A stretch of 11,129 nt of DNA from positions 1 to 11,129 of the forward strand of contig CALKCV010000255.1 of the NCBI GenBank assembly GCA_938083405.1, in the 5' to 3' direction. Shown here one piece after another: positions 6,560 through 11,129 of the stretch. Numbering within the stretch: the stretch's first letter is position 1; each line of letters starts with the position of its first letter. Below the pieces are notes generated by a model. It saw only the letters and a list, made by a program, of their open reading frames with translations, did no database searches and was not told where the DNA came from. The DNA comes from an uncultured Microcoleaceae cyanobacterium. GTDB lineage: Bacteria > Cyanobacteriota > Cyanobacteriia > Cyanobacteriales > Microcoleaceae. The translations under genes were made by a program, and so were the position numbers.

Positions 6560-6661
6560 ATATTTGCCAAAAGACAATTGCGATGGATGTTCCAACTGAG
6601 AATTAACAACAGACAAAAAGCGACATTTTTGGGGTTTTCTTCATTCCCCCGATGGGCAAGA

Positions 6662-7000
6662 TTAATCTCCTAATTTTTCTTTTAAATTGGGGTAAGTATC
6701 GCGATCGCCTATATTAACAATCCGACTTTCATCGTCGGTGGCAGTAACATTTTCATAAACTCCTTGGTCTCGTTTTACCAACTTACTAAATCCATGACTT
6801 TTTAAATCGCTAATTCCAGTTTCTACAATTATTCTAGGGGCGCTAATCATCCGACGAACCGGCGCATCATAATCCGTATTACCAACATCGCGCTTGGCTA
6901 TTTCGCAAAGTTTTCCCCAGGTTTTTACTTCTTCTTTAATACTGTGCCAAACTTCGACTTTTTCATTATTAGCAGGACAGAAATAATCGTAAACAGCCAT
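6662..7000 (-). CDS. FmdB-like small protein with degenerate zinc ribbon (112 aa)
   Basis: The first 57 residues follow the FmdB/CxxC zinc-ribbon layout: start MAVYDYFCP, a middle (H)S-I-K-E segment (19-23), then PVRRMISAPRII (47-58), which matches the RR-ISAP end of the domain. Classical members bind zinc through two CxxC knuckles. Here only C8 and C32 remain, each single, so the ribbon is probably not functional as a four-cysteine site. The charged C-terminal half (59-112) is unrecognised. FmdB was described as a putative regulator of amidase expression, but the family's general role is unresolved. The start is well supported: AGAGAGGAT lies just before the ATG, and a consensus promoter lies about 48 bp upstream. 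Likely cytoplasmic and well expressed. Confidence 0.75.
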   Translation of the reverse strand: MAVYDYFCPANNEKVEVWHSIKEEVKTWGKLCEIAKRDVGNTDYDAPVRRMISAPRIIVETGISDLKSHGFSKLVKRDQGVYENVTATDDESRIVNIGDRDTYPNLKEKLGD

Positions 7001-7047
7001 GGCGATATCCTCTCTATAAGCAGTACTTTTGTTGTGAGTTTTGATTA

Positions 7048-7077
7048 ATTATAGACAGCGATCGGGGTGGGTGTCAA
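7048..7077 (-). promoter_or_regulatory. Consensus promoter, TTGACA-N18-TATAAT
   Basis: On the minus strand TTGACA (7077-7072) and TATAAT (7053-7048) are both perfect, spaced by 18 bases. Expected start of transcription is near 7041, giving a leader of about 40 bases with a good ribosome-binding site. This is the best promoter match in the window. Confidence 0.75.
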
Positions 7078-7122
7078 GGATAGAGATAGATTTATGAAAA
7101 AACCAATAAATTACAGATGCAT

Positions 7123-7150
7123 GTTAGTTGTCAGTTGTTAGTTGTTAGTT
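7123..7150. repeat. Heptamer tandem array, GTTAGTT x 4
   Basis: Three perfect GTTAGTT units and one variant (GTCAGTT at 7130-7136). The same unit makes the array at 8221-8255. STRR type. Confidence 0.8.
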
Positions 7151-7389
7151 GGCAGTAAAAGTGTATTTGCAGATATCAAATGCACTGTTGGTTAATCCGT
7201 GGAGCTCGTCCTAAATAAAATTGGTTGTTGGGCGTAAAGCCGGACTGCACGCTGCGCGTGGCGGATGTCACGATCGCGAACCGGAACCGGACAAGTAGAT
7301 AAGTTATTAAACAGCAAGTCCCTTATTGGTATTTTTTCTTTTTTTCGTATTTTTCCCGAGTTTCGGGAATTTAGGGGCCCGATCGCTTT

Positions 7390-7395
7390 TATAAT
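7390..7395 (+). promoter_or_regulatory. Possible -10 element of the 228-aa gene
   Basis: Perfect TATAAT, with only a weak -35 (GAATTT at 7367-7372, 17 bp upstream) that abuts a small CCCGA/TCGGG hairpin. It would give a leader of about 125 bases to the ATG at 7528. Confidence 0.3.
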
Positions 7396-7527
7396 CGACT
7401 TTAGCGAACCTGTCGTTCAAGCTAAATCTGCCAGGGCCATGCCTTCCGTCAATTGGGGAAGAAGTGGCTGCGACGCGGCAACAATTGACAGGAAACTTTG
7501 CCCTTATTTTGATGACAGGAATTATCA

Positions 7528-8214
7528 ATGTCCGATTTCAAACCCACACCCGAAACCGATTTAACCACCGCTCAATTGATGGAACGATACCAGCTTCAAG
7601 ACCGAACTACTTTGCAAGACTGGGGTCTATTGCACGGTATCAATAGCGATCGAGGTTTATATAAACCTAGCGAAGTCGATTTAATAGACCACGTTCATCA
7701 TCATATTCATAATTTAGCTATGAGCATTGATGACTATAAAAGTATGATCGAGCTACGTCAAAATCCTGCTAAAAATCTACAGCAATTCACTACCGAACAA
7801 GTGCGGCCCCAGATTATGGAAGATAAAAATACAATAGAAGATGCTTTTCCCACAAATGGCTCCTCCTCTCAACCCAGTCAAAAAGCGAATGAGGAAAGCA
7901 ACGATGGTTCTAATGACGTAACGGAGGATGCTTATGAGGCGATCGAAATGCTGAGCGAGCAATACGCAGAAGCGATCGACTTAATGGGAGAAAGAATTGC
8001 CGATCGTTTCATAGACGAACTAGATGTATCGGTGATGCGCCACTTAGCAAAAAAGGTAAAAGAGCGCCGCAAGTTAACTGGAAAAACCAAACCCAATCGT
8101 TTTCTCAAAACCATTCAAGCAGTTTTACCCGCCAAAGGTAACAATCTTCCGGTTCCTAGAAAAAGTGCGGACGAGCCTAGCATAGAATTAGAACAAAATC
8201 ACAGACTAGGTTAG
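7528..8214 (+). CDS. Unrecognised acidic protein with MerR/excisionase-like N-terminus (228 aa)
   Basis: No family is recognised with certainty. Residues 11-60 (DLTTAQLMERYQL...RTTLQDWG...GLYKPSEVDLIDHV) have the pattern of a MerR- or excisionase-type winged helix: a recognition helix after a short turn, then a wing and a helix ending in a His-rich patch (HVHHHIH, 55-61). A low-complexity linker rich in S, N, E and D spans about 105-135. A predicted helical region (132-183) ends in a strongly basic stretch (AKKVKERRKLTGKTK), followed by a disordered tail. No membrane segment is seen. AGGAAT sits about seven bases before the ATG, supporting this start. The stop lies in the first bases of a heptamer array. 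DNA binding is an inference from the N-terminal pattern. Confidence 0.75.
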   Translation: MSDFKPTPETDLTTAQLMERYQLQDRTTLQDWGLLHGINSDRGLYKPSEVDLIDHVHHHIHNLAMSIDDYKSMIELRQNPAKNLQQFTTEQVRPQIMEDKNTIEDAFPTNGSSSQPSQKANEESNDGSNDVTEDAYEAIEMLSEQYAEAIDLMGERIADRFIDELDVSVMRHLAKKVKERRKLTGKTKPNRFLKTIQAVLPAKGNNLPVPRKSADEPSIELEQNHRLG

Positions 8215-8220
8215 TTAGTT

Positions 8221-8255
8221 GTTAGTTGTTGGTTGTTGGTTGTTAGTTGTTAGTT
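8221..8255. repeat. Heptamer tandem array, GTTRGTT x 5
   Basis: Five units: GTTAGTT, GTTGGTT twice, then GTTAGTT twice, with a partial unit before them. It begins six bases after the 228-aa gene's stop and shares its unit with 7123-7150. Confidence 0.85.
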
Positions 8256-8283
8256 AATAATGAATGAATGATTATTCATTATA

Positions 8284-8439
8284 ATAGCAATTATTCAGCG
8301 TACGAAAGACGAGATTTCGAGCCACCATTATCCCCCTTTTTTAGGGGGACTTTCAAATTTTCCTGCTCCCCCCTTTTTAAGGGAAGCAGGGGGGGAGCGA
8401 ATATTTTTTTTGTACCTCGGGAGATTCAATAATTGCTAT
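8284..8439. mobile_element. MITE-like element with ATAGCAATTATT inverted ends
   Basis: Twelve-bp perfect inverted ends (8284-8295 and 8428-8439), extending to about 16 of 19 with flanking bases, bound 156 bp. The interior has two C/G-tract hairpins: TCCCCCT/AGGGGGA (8331-8349) and GCTCCCCCC/GGGGGGAGC (8365-8398). The end motif ATAGCAAT is shared with elements at 97-1342 and 9435-9512. It has no coding capacity. Mobility is inferred from structure only. Confidence 0.5.
8365..8398. terminator. C/G-tract hairpin, possible terminator
   Basis: GCTCCCCCC (8365-8373) pairs perfectly with GGGGGGAGC (8390-8398) around a 16-base loop. T-rich sequence (8402-8411) follows four bases later, so it could end transcription coming from the 228-aa gene. 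The smaller hairpin at 8331-8349 precedes it. Confidence 0.5.
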
Positions 8440-8442
8440 AAT
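8434..8442 (+). promoter_or_regulatory. Extended -10 promoter, TGCTATAAT, for the TspO-like gene
   Basis: A perfect TATAAT preceded by TGC, the extended -10 form that can work without a good -35. No clear -35 is seen. It is formed by the right arm of the MITE-like element and the first bases of the heptamer array, about 43 bp before the ATG. Confidence 0.45.
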
Positions 8443-8467
8443 TATTAATTATTAATTGTTAATTGTT
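8440..8467. repeat. Heptamer tandem array, AATTRTT x 4
   Basis: Two AATTATT units followed by two AATTGTT units. It occupies the predicted leader of the TspO-like gene, ending 17 bases before its ATG. It is related to the array at 2507-2539. Confidence 0.85.
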
Positions 8468-8484
8468 CGTTACCCCTAAAAAAA

Positions 8485-8958
8485 ATGATTAAATCTTGGA
8501 TGGTCATTAGCGCCGTCGCTTTCGCAGTATTTTTATTGAGTGGTTTAACTTCGAGTAGCGACATCCAGTGGTTTAGGAGGTTGCAACGTCCGAGTTGGTT
8601 AACCTTTGAAGCCGCAATTCCTATTATTTGGACGGTAATTTTTATTTGTGCTGCTTGGTCGGCAGTTATCGTCTGGGAAGCGGAACCAGGAACGGATAAA
8701 ACCTGGTTATTAATGGGGTTATATTTGCTGCTGGAAATAGCAACAATGGCTTACACGCCGGTGATGTTAAAAATGCGAAGTTTGCGGGTAGGTACTGTTA
8801 TCGGGGCAACTGGTTTAATCTTAGGTTTGATGTTAATTTTAAGCGTCTGGAAAATCGATACTTGGGCGGGGGTTTTATTATTGCCCTACATTCTCTGGAG
8901 TCCCATCGGTACTTATACCACTTGGCAGATGACGAGTCTCAATCCCCAGGATGCGTAG
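8485..8958 (+). CDS. TspO/MBR family membrane protein (divergent)
   Basis: A five-helix membrane protein of the TspO/translocator family, whose members bind porphyrins and other ligands and are implicated in stress responses. The 157-residue length is typical. Helices are near 5-22, 44-65, 73-94, 103-121 and 126-147. Family features are the W-x8-PSW loop (W29 to W38) before helix 2, IIWTVIFICAAWSAVIVW in helix 2, and LLLPYILWSPIGTYTTW in helix 5. The helix-3 motif usually written N..WS..FF is replaced by ATMAYTPVML (86-95), so ligand binding may differ. No Shine-Dalgarno is visible. A heptamer array lies directly upstream and a hairpin just after the stop. The family call is fairly secure. 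The substrate is unknown. Confidence 0.85.
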   Translation: MIKSWMVISAVAFAVFLLSGLTSSSDIQWFRRLQRPSWLTFEAAIPIIWTVIFICAAWSAVIVWEAEPGTDKTWLLMGLYLLLEIATMAYTPVMLKMRSLRVGTVIGATGLILGLMLILSVWKIDTWAGVLLLPYILWSPIGTYTTWQMTSLNPQDA

Positions 8959-8964
8959 TAGATT

Positions 8965-8991
8965 GCTTTGATGCGCGGCGGGCATCAAAGC
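8965..8991. terminator. 10-bp perfect hairpin between convergent genes
   Basis: GCTTTGATGC (8965-8974) pairs with GCATCAAAGC (8982-8991) around a 7-base loop. It starts six bases after the TspO-like stop and ends 17 bases from the stop of the opposing gene. This position suits a shared bidirectional terminator. No T-run is present. Confidence 0.6.
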
Positions 8992-9008
8992 GATGGAGGA
9001 AACTTCGG

Positions 9009-9422
9009 CTAGACAACGGAAGCGAGATTATGAACGAATGTATGAATATTTTTAAGTAAAGCGTTTTCTTCGCTTCCTGGAATTGGTTCTACTTCCAATA
9101 AAAACTCGGCCGCTGCCTGCTTGAGGGCGCGAACAAATTCAGATATGCTGCTAAATTCTATCCATCCCTCTCGGTAAGATAATCGCCAGCCGTTGCTTGC
9201 GGGTTCAAAGATAATTAATTCTGGTTCTTCTACTATTTCCACGGCTACTTTTTGACCTTTTTGTAAGGTTTCAATGCCTGTAATTAAGCCATCAAACCAA
9301 GAGTCTAAATATGTAGATTTTTCTTGAATTTTTGTTCGATCGCCTGCGATGCTAATATCACCTATTGGATCGAGGGGTTCTATTCCATCTTCTTCATCTA
9401 GTTGCCAGTAAATTCTAATCAT
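9009..9422 (-). CDS. Unrecognised small soluble protein (137 aa)
   Basis: No family recognised. The protein is acidic and has no signal peptide or membrane segment. It begins with an alternating strand-like segment (MIRIYWQLDEEDG), has a central block of likely strands (KVAVEIVEEPELIIFEPASNGWRLSYREGWIEFSS, about 57-92) and ends in a helix (ISEFVRALKQAAAEFLLEVE). The order suggests a compact alpha/beta domain, possibly an immunity- or adaptor-like small protein, but this is only a structural guess. Start ATG at 9422 has AGGT four bases upstream. The ATG lies only 12 bp from the palindromic element at 9435-9512. The gene converges on the TspO-like gene, with a shared hairpin between them. Confidence 0.7.
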   Translation of the reverse strand: MIRIYWQLDEEDGIEPLDPIGDISIAGDRTKIQEKSTYLDSWFDGLITGIETLQKGQKVAVEIVEEPELIIFEPASNGWRLSYREGWIEFSSISEFVRALKQAAAEFLLEVEPIPGSEENALLKNIHTFVHNLASVV

Positions 9423-9434
9423 TTTACCTGTTTT

Positions 9435-9512
9435 TAAAATAGCAATCCGCGCGCTTGGAGCCAGAAACCCGGTTTCGTAAGATAAGTAAATGCTGCACGG
9501 ATTGCTATTTTA
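9435..9512. mobile_element. 78-bp palindromic (MITE-like) element
   Basis: Perfect 15-bp inverted ends, TAAAATAGCAATCCG at 9435-9449 and its complement at 9498-9512. The interior carries the core AGAAACCCGGTTTC (9463-9476) found also at 63-160 and 4896-5033. Same architecture as the reconstructed element at 97-1342, about 30 bp shorter. It fills the gap between two minus-strand genes. No coding capacity. Mobility is inferred. Confidence 0.6.
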
Positions 9513-9518
9513 CATTTC

Positions 9519-10226
9519 CTAGAGCGATCGCTGCAAAATAATCATGGAGGAACCAACTATCGGATCGCGAGCGAGCAAAACCCCTTCTGGATCGACCGCC
9601 TCTAACTTCTTAAAATCCAAATCGCGGGCTTGTTGGAACATTTTCCGCGCCAAGTCATCCTGTTCTGCATCGTCGAGATCGTACCAATCATTACTAAGTT
9701 GAACCACCAACATACTCGCAGGAAAATTAACCTCAATTGACTCAATAACTCCACCCCCATATTGATTAGTAATATCGGCAACTTCATTTTGAATCGTTAC
9801 TACTAAATATTGTTCTGGTGTCAGCTTCGGCGCTGGGGCAGGTTTTACTTCTACGGGTTCGGGAGGTTCTGGCGCGACTAAATTGGATATAGACGACTCA
9901 TCCTCCAGGATATCCTCTGACACCGAGATATCTGGAGATACTTCCTCAAGGGATAGAGTGGACTCTTCTCTTGGCAGTTGCTCGATCGCCGCTATCTCTG
10001 CCGGTTTTCCGTTAGGCAGTATCATAGGTAAAGTCAACAGCAGCAGAAAAATAGCAGCTAAAGCCCCTGCCAGCATTCCATCGGACAACTTCTGGGATAA
10101 AGCCGTCGGTAGGAAAGAACGAATTGCCCCCAAAACTCCCCCCCAGAGACTAGGTTTGGGGGATGGTGTATTTGGGGTTTTTGGCGCTGGTTCCGAATTT
10201 GGTTGTTGTGGTTGTTTTTCTGACAT
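9519..10226 (-). CDS. Proline-rich single-pass membrane protein with conserved C-terminal domain (235 aa)
   Basis: Function not recognised. Residues 1-27 are rich in P, Q, N and S. A juxtamembrane stretch (28-48) precedes one hydrophobic segment (51-70, LAGALAAIFLLLLTLPMILP). An acidic, proline-rich linker (71-133, including VAPEPPEPVEVKPAPAPK) leads to a folded C-terminal domain (135-235). That domain looks alpha/beta: LTPEQYLVVTIQNEVADI helix, IESIEVNFPASMLVVQL strands, WYDLDDAEQDDLARKMFQQARDL helix, then GVLLARDPIVGSSMIILQRSL strands. The topology suggests a membrane anchor presenting the domain on a flexible stalk (inference). Start ATG at 10226 has GGAAG six bases upstream. A HIP1 site overlaps the last codons. 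The MITE-like element at 10251-10365 sits in its promoter region. Confidence 0.8.
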   Translation of the reverse strand: MSEKQPQQPNSEPAPKTPNTPSPKPSLWGGVLGAIRSFLPTALSQKLSDGMLAGALAAIFLLLLTLPMILPNGKPAEIAAIEQLPREESTLSLEEVSPDISVSEDILEDESSISNLVAPEPPEPVEVKPAPAPKLTPEQYLVVTIQNEVADITNQYGGGVIESIEVNFPASMLVVQLSNDWYDLDDAEQDDLARKMFQQARDLDFKKLEAVDPEGVLLARDPIVGSSMIILQRSL

Positions 10227-10250
10227 ATTATCTTCCTAATTAAGTAATAA

Positions 10251-10365
10251 GGGACTTGGTGTTTAATAAAATACCAATTCCAACTATGAAGTTAATTGCT
10301 GTTGGGTTCCACTACGTTCCACCCAACCTACGCGCTTACTGGTATTTTATTTTTTGTCCAGTCCC
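10251..10365. mobile_element. 115-bp MITE-like element with GGGACT ends
   Basis: Inverted ends 10251-10276 and 10340-10365 match at 19 of 26 positions. Both begin GGGACT and end in an identical 12-base stretch, AATAAAATACCA. TAA directly flanks each end (10248-10250 and 10366-10368), a possible target duplication. The centre is a 32-bp module (10301-10332), the inverted counterpart of 4936-4967. It has no coding capacity and lies between divergent genes. Possibly mobilised in trans by an IS with similar ends, which cannot be named here. Confidence 0.6.
10301..10332 (-). repeat. GTAGGTTGGGTG module, second copy
   Basis: Its reverse complement aligns over 32 positions with 4936-4967. The two outer GGTTGGGTG and GGAACCCAAC blocks are conserved, while the middle differs. 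The conserved outer parts are themselves complementary, so the module can fold. Confidence 0.7.
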
Positions 10366-10449
10366 TAAACTGGATGATACAAGCTAAATCGATCGAAATT
10401 CTAATCTAGTTTTTGTCCTTTAATCAACTCGTTAATCTTCTCATCAAAT

Positions 10450-11129
10450 ATGAACCTCAAACGCCGTAAATTTTTAATCTTAGGTACTTTCAGCTTCTTA
10501 GCTGCCATTGGAGGGATGGGAAAACTCTTTCGGACTTCCTCCAGACAAGGTGGCAAATTCAACCAAAATTTCCCCGATAGTATTACAGGAGAATTAGCCA
10601 ACGCCGCCATCCCCAGCAGCGACCCTATTTTCCGGTTTATTGCCGTAGGCGACACTGGCACCGGCGCCTCGGGTCAGTATGCCGTGGCGAAAGCCATGAC
10701 TCGCTATCACCAGGAACATCCTGTTAATTTTATCCTAATGGCAGGAGATAATATTTATCCCAACGGTGAAATAGAGAGAATTGAGGAAGTTTTTGAAAAA
10801 CCTTATCAAGCTTTATTAGGAAAAGGCGTAAAATTTTATGCCGCTTTAGGCAACCACGACATCCGCATTAATAATGGCGAAGACGAACTTAAATATGCCG
10901 GTTTTAATATGAGCGCTCGCTACTACACTTTTCGCCAAGGACCGACTCAATTTTTCGCCTTAGATACTAATAATAATGCGGACTGGAAAGCACAATTGCC
11001 CTGGTTAGAAGAAGAATTAAGTCGCAGCGATGCCCCCTGGAAAATAGTATTCGGCCATCATCATATTTATTCTTCTGGAGTTCGCGGGATTAACAAAGTT
11101 TTTCTGGATAATTTAACTCCGATTTTAGA
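10450..11129 (+). CDS. Calcineurin-like metallophosphoesterase, secreted, 3' end missing
   Basis: The first 226 residues of a purple-acid-phosphatase-like metallophosphoesterase, open to the window edge. The signal MNLKRRKFLILG is Tat-like (RRKFL followed by a hydrophobic stretch 9-22), implying export in folded form. No clear AxA cleavage site or lipobox is seen. The dimetal motifs appear in order: GDTGTG (D68), AGDNIYP (D100, N101), LGNHD (N135, H136) and FGHHHIYSSG (H203, H205). All are intact. Such enzymes hydrolyse phosphate monoesters, and cyanobacterial secreted members often serve phosphate acquisition. The substrate here is unknown. ATG 10450 is the first start after an in-frame stop at 10402-10404. 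No good Shine-Dalgarno is visible. The antisense open frame over its 5' end is a shadow. Confidence 0.9.
   Translation, partial: MNLKRRKFLILGTFSFLAAIGGMGKLFRTSSRQGGKFNQNFPDSITGELANAAIPSSDPIFRFIAVGDTGTGASGQYAVAKAMTRYHQEHPVNFILMAGDNIYPNGEIERIEEVFEKPYQALLGKGVKFYAALGNHDIRINNGEDELKYAGFNMSARYYTFRQGPTQFFALDTNNNADWKAQLPWLEEELSRSDAPWKIVFGHHHIYSSGVRGINKVFLDNLTPIL

Larger units (their letters stand above)
7001..7527. other. 527-bp noncoding spacer between divergent genes
   Basis: Contains the promoter of the FmdB-like gene, a heptamer array (7123-7150), a small CACGC-TGC-GCGTG hairpin (7248-7260), a CCCGA-GTT-TCGGG hairpin (7355-7367) and a possible TATAAT at 7390-7395 facing the plus-strand gene. Two overlapping open frames exist here on opposite strands (7265-7564 and 7307-7528). 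Neither resembles a known protein and both lack convincing starts, so the stretch is treated as regulatory or untranslated sequence. Confidence 0.6.

Noticed and set aside
7481..7512. TTGACA at 7485-7490 as a promoter for the 228-aa gene
   Set aside because: No acceptable -10 is found at 16-18 bp spacing, and the site lies too close to the ribosome-binding site.
7265..7564. A 99-codon plus-strand open frame in the long spacer
   Set aside because: It overlaps the well-supported start at 7528, has no convincing ribosome-binding site, resembles no known protein, and faces an equally unconvincing open frame on the other strand.
2507..8467. Repeat arrays considered as CRISPR
   Set aside because: The repeats are contiguous seven-base units without spacers, and no cas genes are present.
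10401..10661. Minus-strand open frame of 86 codons
   Set aside because: It lies antisense to the start of the metallophosphoesterase, whose motifs are clear in the plus frame.
1..11129. A new defence, toxin-antitoxin or biosynthetic system
   Set aside because: Genes are mostly single units in alternating directions with no co-directional cluster. The only unrecognised small proteins (7528-8214, 9009-9422) are not paired with a plausible partner.

Overview
The window looks like chromosomal DNA from a cyanobacterium, most likely a filamentous one. At least nine copies of the HIP1 octamer GCGATCGC are present. The intergenic gaps hold heptanucleotide tandem repeats (STRR type) and small palindromic elements typical of repeat-rich cyanobacterial genomes. 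Several genes read as cyanobacterial conserved proteins. The genus cannot be fixed from the sequence alone.

Layout. 1-1342: a repeat-rich stretch with a complete IS630-family insertion sequence (191-1326, transposase in two frames joined by a likely -1 ribosomal frameshift). The IS sits inside a small element with 14-bp inverted ends (97-110 and 1329-1342). 1401-2390: YihY/BrkB-type membrane protein (+). 2390-2550: a 23-bp perfect hairpin and a heptamer array. 2551-4653: a 700-aa single-pass membrane protein with a tandem helical repeat domain (-), with a good promoter about 145 bp upstream of its start. 4654-5050: noncoding, dominated by a compound inverted repeat. 5051-5986: Hsp33 redox chaperone (-). 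6127-6519: small cyanobacterial protein, possibly SRPBCC-like (+). 6662-7000: FmdB-like protein with a degenerate zinc ribbon (-), behind a near-perfect sigma70-type promoter. 7001-7527: noncoding. 7528-8214: acidic protein with a MerR-like N-terminus (+). 8215-8484: repeats and C/G-tract hairpins. 8485-8958: divergent TspO/MBR protein (+). 9009-9422: unrecognised protein (-). 9435-9512: palindromic element. 9519-10226: proline-rich single-pass membrane protein (-). 10251-10365: MITE-like element. 10450 to the end: calcineurin-like metallophosphoesterase with a Tat-like signal, cut by the window edge (+).

The genes do not form one operon or pathway. They are mostly single transcription units, divergent or convergent, separated by repeats and hairpins. 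Hsp33 and TspO are both linked in general to oxidative or stress physiology, but nothing here ties them together. I see no defence system, CRISPR array, prophage, tRNA or rRNA. The most interesting content is intergenic: nested mobile elements, at least three repeat families with shared modules, and repeat ends that look able to supply -10 promoter elements to neighbouring genes.
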